Origin: Streptomyces mayonensis
GTDB taxonomy: Bacteria > Actinomycetota > Actinomycetes > Streptomycetales > Streptomycetaceae
Direction: 5' to 3'
Length of the DNA: 64,000 bases
Assembly (NCBI RefSeq): GCF_018982965.1
Contig: NZ_JACBYP010000003.1
Location: forward strand, 1-64,000
Shown: positions 9,243 through 18,166 of the stretch, piece by piece
Numbering within the stretch: position 1 is the stretch's first letter
Layout: the number at the start of each line of letters is the position of its first letter
The notes under the pieces: model-generated
What the model was told of the DNA's origin: nothing
Seen by the model: only the letters and a program-made list of their open reading frames with translations
Database searches by the model: none
Translations under genes and position numbers: made by a program

Positions 9243-9881
9243 TCAGCGTTGCTCGGCATCGAGATGGCGAGTGTCGCCAAGGCTGACGACTTGGCGGTTG
9301 TGGAAGAAATCGTCCTCGCGCAGCGTGGTGATGCTGCCGGAGGCACCCCGGAAGCTGGCGTAGCCGGCCGACTCGATCGGCATCCTGATCCAGGACGCCA
9401 GGACGAAGGTCAGCGAGCCGCCGTGCGTGACGATGATCTGGTGCTCGCAGGGACGCTGCAGGATCTCGTCCATGGCTGCGTAGACACGCTGTGCCCACTG
9501 CGCCTTCGTCTCGGCGCCCGCCACGCCCTCGTCATGGTCCATCCGCTCCCCGACAGCCGGCGGTGGGACGAAGCGCCGGTCCAGCCATTCCTGTGGCCGC
9601 CCACCTGCCTCACCGTAGGACTTCTCCCGCAGCCGACGATCAAGGGTCGGCTTCACGTCGAACAGCGCGCCTACTGTCTCGGCGGTCTGACGCGTGCGCT
9701 GCAGGTCCGAGGAGAACAGCTCCACCTCGACGCCGTCCGGGATCCGAGCCCGAAGCGCTCGGGCGATGGAAGCCGCCGCACGAACACCGACAGGCGTCAG
9801 GCGCGAGTCGTGCCATCCGCCGACGACTCCCTCGACGTGGTGCGTCGCTTCCGGGTGGGTGACGACGTGGAGAGTGCGCAC
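9243..9881 (-). CDS. Histidine phosphatase superfamily protein
   Basis: A 212-aa phosphoglycerate-mutase-like protein. The usual RHG motif is replaced by T-H-P at residues 8-10 (catalytic H9), a variant found in an actinobacterial subgroup. The second histidine is H153 in VTHGGSLTF, and the phosphate-binding arginines lie in [12 protein letters not shown] (59-68). The substrate is unknown and may be a phospho-sugar or phosphoprotein. It is convergent with the response regulator and divergent from the next membrane-protein gene. Confidence 0.85.
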   Translation of the reverse strand: MRTLHVVTHPEATHHVEGVVGGWHDSRLTPVGVRAAASIARALRARIPDGVEVELFSSDLQRTRQTAETVGALFDVKPTLDRRLREKSYGEAGGRPQEWLDRRFVPPPAVGERMDHDEGVAGAETKAQWAQRVYAAMDEILQRPCEHQIIVTHGGSLTFVLASWIRMPIESAGYASFRGASGSITTLREDDFFHNRQVVSLGDTRHLDAEQR

Positions 9882-10207
9882 AAGATGCTGCCTTTCGGTT
9901 GACGGCGTCCCTGAACACGGCCCGCCACCTTAGCCCGGTGCGATCACGGGCCTGTCTTCTTGCGCTCAGGAGGCAGCCCGGTCGTCGGTGCTCCGCGGCG
10001 GTCGATGCCGGTTGTGGAGGCCCGGAGCGCTACCGCCCGGGGCCTTCGCGCCGGGCCGCCGCAGTGCGCAGCACCGAAGGCCACGGGCAGTGGGGATACC
10101 CCCCGCAGAAATGCACAGGTCAGCAGGCGGGCCGTGGCCGTGCCGTGCCTGGAGGATCGGGGAGCGCTGCTCGTACCCGTCCCTCAGGCTCACGAATTGA
10201 GGTCATG
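9882..10207. other. Intergenic region between divergent genes
   Basis: No gene is visible. An inverted repeat GCCCGG/CCGGGC with a 10-nt spacer lies near 10035-10057. Promoters for both flanking genes are expected here, but no clear -35/-10 pair stands out. Confidence 0.4.
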
Positions 10208-10756
10208 ATGTCGCGCTCCGCACAACCAGTTCATTCCGTCGACCAATCGCACACCCCCGACGCAGCGCCCCTGGTGTCGGCTTCCCAGGCGCCTCCTGGG
10301 CCGGTGCGCGCCGCGTTCGCGTTGTGGATCACGGCTGTTGCCGCCGGTGCCTTCGAGACGGTTCTGGCGGTGGGCAGACTGGCGGCCGACGGCTCGGGTT
10401 CCGCCGCCGAGATCGTTGGAGGGCTCGCAGTGCGGTTGCCCGTCTTCGCCGTGGCGCTCCTCCTCGCGGTCAGGATGCGCCGTGGCCAGGGCTGGGCCCG
10501 GATCCTGCTGACGCTGGGCCTGGGTGTGGTGGGTATGGCTTCGATGGTGGTGGAGCCGGTACGTGCCCTGGCCGAGGGCCGCACGCTCGGCACGGCACTG
10601 GCGGAGGCCGAAGCGCTGGACCTGGTCTTCGGGGCCAGCCGGGTGGTGCACGTGGTTGCCGTGCTCTCCGCCTTGGCGCTGATGTTCCTGCCCACTGCCA
10701 ACCGCTACTTTCGACTCCACCGTGTCCACCGGACATCGGTTGCGGACCTCTGCTGA
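10208..10756 (+). CDS. Four-helix integral membrane protein
   Basis: A 182-aa protein with four membrane segments (about 40-60, 80-98, 106-125 and 147-166) and an Arg-rich loop RMRRGQGWARIL after the second. ATG 10208 fits the upstream GAGG better than the adjacent ATG at 10205. The family is unknown; small proteins of this shape are common in Streptomyces. The C-terminal end overlaps the next open frame in a different phase. Confidence 0.65.
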   Translation: MSRSAQPVHSVDQSHTPDAAPLVSASQAPPGPVRAAFALWITAVAAGAFETVLAVGRLAADGSGSAAEIVGGLAVRLPVFAVALLLAVRMRRGQGWARILLTLGLGVVGMASMVVEPVRALAEGRTLGTALAEAEALDLVFGASRVVHVVAVLSALALMFLPTANRYFRLHRVHRTSVADLC

Positions 10757-11424
10757 ACGCGCTGGCCGAGAACCTGCTCCGGCCGGTCCCCGAGCCGCTG
10801 ACTCCGCCCTCCCCGGACGAAGCCGGTCAGGCACGGTCGCGGTTTCTCGATGAACTCGACGCCGCCGACATCGCAACCGGCCTTCTGCTTCCGGACCGCC
10901 GCGAGGCACGCGTCGTGAGCCGAGGCACGCTGATGGTCGGCAACTGGTCTGCATATCGCACTCGTCTGACCACTGTGGACGGTCAGAACCTCTTCCTCAT
11001 CCGTGGGGTGCGGCGCGTGGAAACGGGAGACGATGTCCACGATGTGCCTCACGCGGAGGCGCCGGCGGACATCGAGTACCGATCACCTGTACAACCCCGG
11101 CTACAGAGCGCGTACTTGCCCGTCACTGACATCGGCCGCATGAACGAAGCCCTCACAGCTCTGGGGATGACCACGTCCCGCCGCGGCAAGACTGGGTCTC
11201 CTACGAGAATCTGGTCCTCCAGGCAGTGGTTCCGCAAGGAGCGGGCCACGGATGTTCCAGGAGCCCAACTCCGCGTCGCGATCACCGACGTCCTTGCGGC
11301 ATGGAAGCGGTTGCGCGGTACGGGATTCGACGGAGCGGTCCAACGGGACGGCGGTGCCTTCTGGTTGCAGATCGACCCGTATCTGATCGTCTCCGTCAAT
11401 GATGCTGAGCCGCCCGCGGGGTGA
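10753..11424 (+). CDS. Hypothetical protein, start unresolved (possibly 5'-truncated)
   Basis: An open frame with coding-like composition reads from about LLNALAENLL (10753) to 11424. No ATG or GTG with a ribosome-binding site is found at its head; the first usable starts are GTG 10915 and ATG 10933, which would cut into the conserved-looking part. The middle contains PVTDIGRMNEALTALGM and the end DVLAAWKRLRGTGFDG, a spacing reminiscent of vicinal-oxygen-chelate-like folds, but this is not a firm match. The lost start and the decayed surroundings suggest a gene remnant fused to the preceding gene's tail. Confidence 0.4.
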   Translation: MNALAENLLRPVPEPLTPPSPDEAGQARSRFLDELDAADIATGLLLPDRREARVVSRGTLMVGNWSAYRTRLTTVDGQNLFLIRGVRRVETGDDVHDVPHAEAPADIEYRSPVQPRLQSAYLPVTDIGRMNEALTALGMTTSRRGKTGSPTRIWSSRQWFRKERATDVPGAQLRVAITDVLAAWKRLRGTGFDGAVQRDGGAFWLQIDPYLIVSVNDAEPPAG

Positions 11425-11595
11425 CGGCGCGATCAACCGTCCACGATCATCGGTGAGGGCGCCGTCCAGGTCCTCGATGTCCTCGGGTGCGCCCCGCCCT
11501 TGGCGGTGATCTTCCCCGGCTTGTCCTGCGGGTACAGGCTCCTCCACGTCAAGGCCCGACACCTCGTCGGCCCGCGCCGCCGACTCGTAGAACTT

Positions 11596-11880
11596 CCCGA
11601 TAACCGTCGTCAAGCCGCGGCGCAGGATGCCGATGAGCAGGGCGGCGCTGCCGCGGTTGGTGTCCATCGCCCACAGCACCTCGCCCGGCTCGGCGGGGGC
11701 GAGCACGTCGCCGATGAGCTCCAGCAGCTCGGGCTCGTCGTTGCCGACACGGCGTGACAGCCTCCGTTCACTGCGGGCGTCGAGTGCCACGCAGTGGTGA
11801 TGCTCCTTGCCGATGTCGACCCCGGCACAGATCGTGAGCGTGGCCGCCTCCGTCAGATGTCCGTTCTGTGGTCCCGCGCG
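11596..11880 (-). pseudogene. IS110-family transposase remnant (N-terminal part)
   Basis: The minus-strand frame gives AGVDIGKEHHHCVALDARSE, then RRVGNDEPELLELIGDVL and a DTNRGSAALLIGILRRGL region. That is the start of the DEDD catalytic domain of IS110 transposases, with the first Asp in GVDIGK. Similarity stops at GLT near 11600, exactly where a full transposase would continue with the YxPGR and KTDAKDA motifs. The C-terminal two thirds are missing. No element ends are recognised, and the flanks 11425-11595 and 11881-12077 contain no other gene. Confidence 0.7.
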
Positions 11881-12077
11881 GACGGTCTTGCCGACGTTGT
11901 CCCACACAGCGATCAAGTCGCGTATCCCACTGAGCGGTTGTGACCGTCACGGGCTCCGGGCGGCCAAGTCTCTTCAGCCATCGAGCGGCGTCAAGCTCAC
12001 AGCCATACCCGGAGTCCTCGGGCCCACCGATCCCAGGAATGACCGGCATGGACCCGTGACAGAACGGCAGGGCGAGC

Positions 12078-12938
12078 TCAGACGCTGTTGGCGATGCGCT
12101 CGTGGTCCCGTTCGCCCTCGCGGGTCTGGATACCGGCGGCGAGCAGCTTGTGGGCGAGGTCGGTGACCTCGTCGCCGAACGCCGCGAACAGGCCCTCGTT
12201 CTCCACGGCGTACGCCGCGTCGGGAATCGGCTGCGCGACCGCGTCGACCGCGGCCTTGGTGATGGCGATCACCTCCGGCCGCAGGCCGGCGATCCGTCGG
12301 GCCAGGGCGTCGACGAACGCGTCGAGTTCCCCGGCGGGCAGCGCACGGTTGATCAGGCCGTAGCGTTCCGCCAGCTCCGCGCCCACGAGTTCGGCGCCGA
12401 GGATGAGTTCCAGTGCGCGGGCCCGGCCCGCCAGGCGCGTCATGTTCACCGTGCCGCCGCCTCCGGGGAGGATGCCCATCAGAGACTCCGGCTGTCCCTG
12501 CCCTGACTTGCCGATCGCCGCGAAGCGCATGTCCAGGTACATGAAGAACTCGTTGCCCGCGCCGCGGGCGAAGCCCGCCAGCTTGCCGATGGTGACCTGG
12601 GGCAGCGAGCGGACCTCCTGGTTCAGCGCCTGGAGGATGTTCAGCCCCTCGGGAATGGTCGCGTCCGGTGCGGCCGCGATCGCGGCGCGGGTGGCGGCGG
12701 GCAGTGCGTCCGGGTCGGTGAGGTAGGCCATGTCGCCGTGCGCGACGAAGAATTCCGGGTCGGCGCTCTCAAAGACGATGACGCGGACGTCGGCGTCATC
12801 ACGCACCCGGGCGACGAACGCCCGCAGGGACGGCAGCAGGACCGCGTCCATCAGGTTGAGCGGCGGGTGGTCGATGGTCACCGTCGCGACCCCGTCCGAG
12901 ACGTCGATCGTCAGGGCGGAGAGGTCGTCGTAGCTCAT
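12078..12938 (-). CDS. Enoyl-CoA hydratase/isomerase family protein
   Basis: A 286-aa crotonase-fold protein. The substrate-binding region VIVFESADPEFFVAHGDM (residues about 50-67) and the second oxyanion-hole segment (KLAGFARGAGNEFF, with a Gly-Ala-Gly pair) are in the right places. The usual catalytic Glu pair is not clearly conserved, so activity on a standard 2-enoyl-CoA is uncertain. ATG 12938 is preceded by TGGAG. It is divergent from a TetR gene with a repeated motif between them, so it is the likely target of that repressor. Confidence 0.85.
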   Translation of the reverse strand: MSYDDLSALTIDVSDGVATVTIDHPPLNLMDAVLLPSLRAFVARVRDDADVRVIVFESADPEFFVAHGDMAYLTDPDALPAATRAAIAAAPDATIPEGLNILQALNQEVRSLPQVTIGKLAGFARGAGNEFFMYLDMRFAAIGKSGQGQPESLMGILPGGGGTVNMTRLAGRARALELILGAELVGAELAERYGLINRALPAGELDAFVDALARRIAGLRPEVIAITKAAVDAVAQPIPDAAYAVENEGLFAAFGDEVTDLAHKLLAAGIQTREGERDHERIANSV

Positions 12939-13024
12939 GGGGTGGCTCCACTTCACAGAGAGGCCGACGCGTGACGAGCCGCCGACCGGGGATACGCCGC
13001 GATTCCCAGCTTCGCGGCTGACAC

Positions 13025-13080
13025 TGAGTATCAAAGTAGAGGATCAGTTTCGAAAAAGCCAATGAGTGTACTCAAGTAGA
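13025..13080. promoter_or_regulatory. Repeated operator-like motif between divergent genes
   Basis: Two related copies occur in an AT-richer stretch: TGAGTATCAAAGTAGA at 13025-13040 and TGAGTGTACTCAAGTAGA at 13063-13080. The second contains the dyad GAGT-gt-ACTC. Their position between the TetR gene and its divergent neighbour suggests autorepression and repression of the hydratase. Confidence 0.55.
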
Positions 13081-13089
13081 CTCGTCACC

Positions 13090-13710
13090 ATGAGTGCAGC
13101 ATCAGTCGGTACCCGGGAGATCAGCCGTCACGCGGTCCGGGCGGAGCTGGCCCGCGTGGCGTTCGACCGGTTCTGCCTGACCGGCTTCGACCAGGTCACC
13201 TTTGCCGACCTCGCCAAAGCCGCCGGAGTGTCGCGGAGCACGTTTCTGCGCTACTTCGGCACCAAGGAAGACGTGCTCCTGTTCGTCTTCGACCCCGTCG
13301 GTGATGTCATCGCCGATGCGCTCGATGCCGAACGGGCCGACCAGGACGACTGGGGCAGGCTGCGCAACGCCCTGGAGTCGGCCGTCACGTACCTCGTGCG
13401 CGATGTGCCGAACCTCGCGACGATCCTCGGCCTGATCGACCAGACCCCGGCCCTGTGCGCACGGCTCCGGGAGAAGCAGACCGCATGGCGACCGGAGATC
13501 GTCGCCCGGCTGCACAAGACGACCACCCCGGACGGGACCGACGGATCATCGGTCATCGCCGACGTCCGCGTCGCGGCGGCACTCGAATGCTTGTGGGTCG
13601 TCCTGGCGCATTGGAGCGCCAGCGACGGCAAGAAGGACCCCGGCGCACTGCTGGACACCGCCTTCGCCGCCTTCGCCGCCCCGGCACACCCGTCGGACAG
13701 CAGGTCGTAA
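13090..13710 (+). CDS. TetR-family transcriptional regulator
   Basis: A 206-aa regulator with an N-terminal TetR helix-turn-helix (about 18-65; TFADLAKAAGVSRSTFLRYF) and a C-terminal ligand-binding domain. ATG 13090 gives the typical length of the N-terminal arm; the longer frame from 13066 lies inside the operator-like repeats. It probably represses itself and the divergent enoyl-CoA hydratase-like gene. Confidence 0.9.
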   Translation: MSAASVGTREISRHAVRAELARVAFDRFCLTGFDQVTFADLAKAAGVSRSTFLRYFGTKEDVLLFVFDPVGDVIADALDAERADQDDWGRLRNALESAVTYLVRDVPNLATILGLIDQTPALCARLREKQTAWRPEIVARLHKTTTPDGTDGSSVIADVRVAAALECLWVVLAHWSASDGKKDPGALLDTAFAAFAAPAHPSDSRS

Positions 13711-13886
13711 CCGGCTTCGGCGCATTCCCCTACTCGGCCGGACACCCCCGGCGACGGCGGCGCGAGAGCGCCGGCTGGCTGTGGATCTTCTACGCCGGTG
13801 CGGCCCTCGTCTGCGCCACTGTCCGCATTCCGCCCCCCCGCCGCCCCCCGCGGAGGAACATCGCCCCGACCCCCGTACGAATACGC

Positions 13887-13962
13887 CGGTACGTCGACTG
13901 GATCATTGCGCGACTGGAAAAGCCCGATGGACCCGTCGACCTCGTCGGCCACGACTCCGGTC
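13887..13962 (+). pseudogene. Alpha/beta-hydrolase fragment
   Basis: A short in-frame stretch reads RYVDWIIARLEKPDGPVDLV followed by GHDSG. This is the segment leading to the nucleophile elbow of haloalkane-dehalogenase or epoxide-hydrolase-like proteins, where the family has GHDWG. The rest of the enzyme is missing on both sides. It lies in a decayed 290-bp stretch after the TetR gene. Confidence 0.5.
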
Positions 13963-13999
13963 GCCACACTCTGGCCGCACGAACCGGCCTCGCCGGGAG

Positions 14000-14389
14000 C
14001 CGGGCTGCCCCTCGCGGTTCTGGAAGTCGCCGCGCGGGGGAAGGCCGCGGACCTGCCGGCGTACGGGCGGGTCCGCGGCCGGTCGGGCCGGTGGCTCTCG
14101 CTGCACGCCTCCCCACTGAGCGGCGGCCCGCCCCGGCGCCGGTGGCCGTGGGGACGAACCCGGCGCCGACCACCGACGTGGCTGAGCTGCTGCTGCTGCT
14201 GCTCGCGGACGGGCTCACACCGCGTGCGCGGGACGTACTGAAGCGGGTCGTCGCCGGTCTGCCGTCCCGGGCCATCGCCACGGAACTGCACAGCACCGTA
14301 TCGACCGTGCAGGACATCTGAAGAGCGTCTTCGTGAAGACCGGTGTCCGCGGCCACAGCGAGCTGGCGGCGACGATTCTGAACCTGTGA
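14000..14389 (+). pseudogene. LuxR-family regulator C-terminus, frameshifted
   Basis: Three frames together give the C-terminal half of a PAS/LuxR regulator. GLPLAVLEVAARG with GRSGRWLSLHASPLSG (about 14000-14125) is in one frame. LTPRARDVLKRVVAGLPSRA (about 14215-14276), continuing to VQDI and a TGA stop, is in a second. LKSVFVKTGVRGHSELAATI (to 14389) is in a third. The break at 14315-14318 looks like loss of a single base, since functional relatives read VQDHLKSVF. The N-terminal region is absent. Confidence 0.7.
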
Positions 14390-14436
14390 ACCTGTGAGCC
14401 GGCGACCCGGTGACGCGTACTGTCTGCCCGTTCTCG

Positions 14437-15351
14437 TCACCCGCTCTCGACGGCGGCACCGCAGGACGTGGCCACCGCGTCCGACACCTCCAGCGTGAGC
14501 CGGACGAACCGGGCGACGGCCCGGGAGGTACTCGCCTCGTGCCAGACCAGATGCAGGGAGTTGGGTGACAGGTCCCGTACCCGTACCGTCTCGATGCCCC
14601 ACGGGTGGGTGTCCGCCGGCAGCACGGACCGGGGGACGAACGCTATCCCCTGCCCGAAACCGACGGTGGACAGGATGTCCAGGGAGTCGCGCACCGTCGG
14701 CCCTTCACGCCAGGGCCGGTCACGGAGGTCGGCGCCGGCCGCGTAGACACGTTCCTGCTCACTGGCCACCGGCCCCGTCACCACCGGCTCTCCGGCCAGC
14801 TCGTCCAGGCCGACCTCGGCGCGGTCCGCGAGTGGATGATCCATGGGTACGAGCGCGACGCGGGGTTCGGTCAGCAGCGTCTCGCTCTCCAGCCCCCAGG
14901 CGCTGAAGGGCGCCCGGATCAGGGCCAGGTCGCACCTTCCGGAGCGGACCGCGGCGGGCTGGGCCAGAGGTGCGGTGAGCACCAGCTCCACCTTCTGGCC
15001 GGGTATGCGGACCGCGCACTCCCGGAGCAGACGGCGCGCCAGCGCGCCGTCACAGCCGCGTACCGCGAGCCGAAGGGGACGGCTGGGGGTCCGAGCCGCC
15101 TGCCGGGCCCGGTGGAGCGCGGTCGTCGCACGTGCGTCGAGGCCGGAGACCTCGGCCATCAGGACGCGTCCGACGTCGGTGAGTTCGACGGAGCGCGGCC
15201 CGCGGACGAACAGGTTGGCGCCCACTGTCTGTTCCAGTGACCGTATGGCGCGGGACAGGGCAGGTTGGGTCATGGTGAGCTCCCGTGCGGCACGGGTGAA
15301 ATTCAGCTCACGCGCGACGGCGAGGAAGTACCTGATCTGTCGGAGGTCCAT
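14437..15351 (-). CDS. LysR-family transcriptional regulator
   Basis: A 304-aa regulator with an N-terminal winged helix (MDLRQIRYFLAVARELNFTR, then MTQPALSRAIRSLE) and a substrate-binding domain from about residue 90. ATG 15351 begins the family-typical N-terminus; an in-frame GTG at 15360 adds three residues. It is divergent from an SDR gene with two dyads between them, the classic arrangement for a LysR regulator controlling its neighbour. Confidence 0.93.
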   Translation of the reverse strand: MDLRQIRYFLAVARELNFTRAARELTMTQPALSRAIRSLEQTVGANLFVRGPRSVELTDVGRVLMAEVSGLDARATTALHRARQAARTPSRPLRLAVRGCDGALARRLLRECAVRIPGQKVELVLTAPLAQPAAVRSGRCDLALIRAPFSAWGLESETLLTEPRVALVPMDHPLADRAEVGLDELAGEPVVTGPVASEQERVYAAGADLRDRPWREGPTVRDSLDILSTVGFGQGIAFVPRSVLPADTHPWGIETVRVRDLSPNSLHLVWHEASTSRAVARFVRLTLEVSDAVATSCGAAVESG

Positions 15352-15446
15352 GTTCGTCACTCACGCAGCGTATTGAACGCGGTCTGGGCTCCCCGTACGT
15401 GGGAGTGCCGGCGGGCCTTGGGGTTTTTGGGGCGGCGACGGACTCC

Positions 15447-15475
15447 ATGCCCGGCGGGCATGGGTGGGCATGCCC
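15447..15475. promoter_or_regulatory. Two dyads in LysR/SDR divergent promoter region
   Basis: ATGCCC-ggc-GGGCAT (15447-15461) and the perfect palindrome GGGCATGCCC (15466-15475) share the half-site GGGCAT. They lie in the 209-bp region between the divergent genes, about 85-115 bp before the SDR start. They are candidate sites for the LysR protein. Confidence 0.55.
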
Positions 15476-15560
15476 GATCGGTACTTCCGTGTCCGGCGGA
15501 CCGGGTGGTTCGCTGACAGGGCGCCGGACGGACCGGTGCGAACAGCAAGGGGCACAACCG

Positions 15561-16391
15561 ATGGATTCAGTCGCCGTAGTCACGGGGGCTTCAAGCGGTA
15601 TCGGCCTGCACACCGCGGTCGGCCTGGCGCACCGGGGACTGCGCGTCGTGGCGACGATGCGTGACACGGGCCGCTCCGACGCGCTGCGGGCCGAGGCCGA
15701 ACGCCAGGGTGTGGAGCTGGCGGTGCGGGCCCTGGACGTCACGGACCACGACCGGGCACGGGCGTGTCTGGACGAGGTGACGGCCGAGTTCGGGACGGTC
15801 GACTTCCTCGTCAACAACGCCGGCAGCGCCACCTTCGGCACACTTGAGCAACTGAGCGACGCCGCTCTGCGGAAGCAGCTCGACGTCAACTTCCTGGGAG
15901 CCGCCGCGCTCACCCGGCACGTGCTGCCGTCGATGCGTCGCTCCGGCGCCGGGCGGATCGTCACCGTGACGAGCAACGGAGGGGTCGTCGGCGAGCCGTT
16001 CCTGGACGCGTACTGCGCCTCGAAATTCGCCATGGAGGGGCTGATGCAGTCCCTCGCGCCGGTGGCGGCCCGGTTCGGGGTCACCGTCAGCGTGGTCGAG
16101 CCCGCGTCCGTCGTGACGAACATGAGGGAGAACCTCGACACCGAGGCGCTCGACGCCCTCGACGATCCCTATCGAGATCTGGCCGACACGTTCCTCCGCG
16201 CGGCCGATGGGCAGATGGCGAACGGGCAGGCGGCCGAGGACGCGGCGGCGGTGGTCATCGAGGCGGCGACGACGGACACCCCCAGGTTCCGTTGGCAGAC
16301 GTCCCGGGCCGCCGTCGACTTTGTCGGGCTGTCCCTCGCGGACCTGGACGGTGCCACCGTGCTCAAGGCCATGTCCGCATGGCTGGACTGA
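15561..16391 (+). CDS. Short-chain dehydrogenase/reductase
   Basis: A 276-aa NAD(P)-dependent oxidoreductase with the nucleotide-binding TGASSGIG (residues 8-15), NNAG and the catalytic Ser/Tyr/Lys set, with Y and K in DAYCASKFAMEG. ATG 15561 lies behind AAGGGG. The length and the extended C-terminus fit the 'classical' SDR group acting on larger hydrophobic substrates. It is divergent from the LysR regulator, which probably controls it. Confidence 0.9.
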   Translation: MDSVAVVTGASSGIGLHTAVGLAHRGLRVVATMRDTGRSDALRAEAERQGVELAVRALDVTDHDRARACLDEVTAEFGTVDFLVNNAGSATFGTLEQLSDAALRKQLDVNFLGAAALTRHVLPSMRRSGAGRIVTVTSNGGVVGEPFLDAYCASKFAMEGLMQSLAPVAARFGVTVSVVEPASVVTNMRENLDTEALDALDDPYRDLADTFLRAADGQMANGQAAEDAAAVVIEAATTDTPRFRWQTSRAAVDFVGLSLADLDGATVLKAMSAWLD

Positions 16392-16474
16392 CAGCAGGAC
16401 GATCATTGGCAGTGCCCGGTCCCGCCAGACCGTCGGCCCATACGGAGAACCGTCGGCACATACGGAGAAGGGGA

Positions 16475-16906
16475 ATGACTTCCGGCACGCTGTCGATGAA
16501 CCCGTCCGCCGACTGAGCGAGCGATTGCCGGTCGACGGCCTGTTCCGTCCCGGCGATCCCTCCTGCACCGGCACGACAACGCTCTGGAAGGTGCGGTGAC
16601 CACCCGGCCGTCCCTGGTCGTACGGCCCGTACCGGCACGCAGGCCGGCGTCGCAGTCACCTCGTCACGGCCCTCGCCTCGTCCGGTGCGAACATCACCGG
16701 GGGCACCACCGGCGACGTCGGCCTGGCCGGGCTCACTCTCGGCGGCTACGGCCCGCTGCTGGGCACCGCCGGGCCGGCCGCGGACAACCTGCGAGGAAGC
16801 CTACGACCCCGAACACGTCTTCACCGCGACCCCGCTCCCGAGCGACGACACGCTGAAGACGCACGCCCACGAACAGAACGACAGAAGAAAGAAACTCAGG
16901 AGGTAA
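16475..16906 (+). pseudogene. Berberine-bridge-type FAD oxidase, internally deleted and frameshifted
   Basis: Pieces in different frames are RRLSERLPVDGLFRPGDPS (N-terminus), NALEGAVTTRPSLVVRPV, GGTTGDVGLAGLTLGGYGPL (FAD-binding segment) and EEAYDPEHVFTATPLP (conserved C-terminal end). A functional relative is about 450-500 aa, so roughly 300 aa of the centre are deleted between the FAD segment and the C-terminus. It sits directly upstream of the ABM monooxygenase gene and may once have been in an operon with it. Confidence 0.65.
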
Positions 16907-16910
16907 ACAC

Positions 16911-17213
16911 ATGGCGGTCTGGGAAATCGTCCGGATCACGGTGACCGAAGGAAAGCAGGACGAGTTCGAATCCGTCGTCCGGTCGCATCTGCCGGTCCTC
17001 AAGGAGGACAGTGGCTGTCTGGACGCGAAAATGTTCCGGGCCATCGACAAGGAAGGAGCCATCCTGCTGTGCGTCCAGTGGGAGTCTCTGGAGCACCACA
17101 CGGAGGTGTTCACGAAAAGCGAGGGGTTCGCGAAGTTCGCCGGTGCGATGGCCCCCTTCTTCACCGTGCCCCCGGAGGCGTTTCACGCCGACGCCGTCAT
17201 CGAGGGTTTCTGA
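16911..17213 (+). CDS. Antibiotic biosynthesis monooxygenase (ABM) domain protein
   Basis: A 100-aa single-domain ferredoxin-like-fold protein: an N-terminal strand WEIVRITVTEGKQDEFE, a central GCLDAKMFRAIDKEG hairpin and ILLCVQWESLEHHTEVF. Proteins of this family oxidise aromatic or quinone-like molecules without cofactors, or act as small binding proteins. A strong AGGAGG lies 8 nt before the ATG. It is followed by a good terminator. The upstream oxidase gene is dead, so its present role is unclear. Confidence 0.85.
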   Translation: MAVWEIVRITVTEGKQDEFESVVRSHLPVLKEDSGCLDAKMFRAIDKEGAILLCVQWESLEHHTEVFTKSEGFAKFAGAMAPFFTVPPEAFHADAVIEGF

Positions 17214-17241
17214 CCTTTCTATTTGACCTCGGCCTTTCACG

Positions 17242-17270
17242 ACGGTCTGCCGACGGAGTCGGCAGACCGT
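17242..17270 (+). terminator. Strong hairpin after ABM gene
   Basis: A perfect 13-bp stem (ACGGTCTGCCGAC) with a 3-nt loop begins 28 bp after the stop and is followed by TTCGCGTTCT. It is a clear factor-independent terminator. Confidence 0.85.
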
Positions 17271-17386
17271 TTCGCGTTCTGTGCCTGCTGATGGGCAGGC
17301 CGGGTGCCCGTCTGTCGCGTCGGGGGCGCGCCGGGTTCCACGGTTCCGGTGGGCTTGTGCTGCTCGCAGGGACGGGGACGTGCTGG

Positions 17387-18000
17387 TCAGCCGGGATTCG
17401 GGAGAGCTCGGATCCGGTCCAGGGCGCCGGTGATCACCTCGGCCCAGGGCCAGCGCCCGGCCATACGAAAGATGCGGCGGCGACCGGTGGTGACGAGCTG
17501 GGCGGCGCTGGAGAACAGGCGAAAGCGCGGGCTGCGCGGATGCGGTCCTCGGCCCGAGCCCGCTGCCGGTGGCGCAGTTCGAGGGCGGCGACTGCTTCGC
17601 CGCCCGTGCTGGTGGCGAAGCAGGCCAGCCGATGACCGTCGGCGTCGGTGAAGCGCAACTGGGCGCCGGGCTGCGGCCGTTCCTTCCGCACGATCAGCCG
17701 CATGCCCTTGGACCAGCCGGCCAGGCAGTTGCTGCCGGCGTCGATCTCGACGCCCCAGGCGCCGTCGCGGATGCCGCCGTCGGGTTCCACGGCCGGTGTC
17801 CAGGCCGAGGCCGGGGCCTTGAGGACGGCCTGGTGGAGGGCGTCGGTGATGGTCATGCCGGCCGAGTACGACAGCCACCGCCCGCGCTGGGCGAGCCAGG
17901 CGACGAAGGCGTGGGTGCCGCCGCCGGAGTCGGTGCGGATCAGGGTCTGCCGTCCCCGCCGGTACTGTTTCGGCATCTGGGCCAGACAGGCAGCGGGTCC
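17387..18000 (-). pseudogene. IS1380-family transposase remnant
   Basis: The minus strand encodes LIRTDSGGGTHAFVAWLAQR, DALHQAVLKAPASAWTPAVE, GMRLIVRKERPQPGAQLRFT and ALELRHRQRARAEDRIRAAR, then, in another frame, RLFSSAAQLVTTGRRR and VITGALDRIRALPNPG. These are consecutive blocks of IS1380 DDE transposases, but about 60-100 residues between RIRAARA and RLFSSAAQ are missing and the N-terminal part before QMPKQYRRG is lost. The terminal inverted repeats were not identified. Confidence 0.8.
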
Positions 18001-18166
18001 TGGCCGCCGGGCAGGTGATCGGCCTCCACGCGGAATCCCGAAGCGTGGAGGACGGCCGTTTCCACTGCCCCCGGAAAGAACCGCAGAGCAGCGGGTCGGG
18101 TGACCCGCGGGGTGGAAGGTCAAGCTGAGATGTCCGAAGCGGTCCGCCCCGTGTGGGGCGCGGGAC

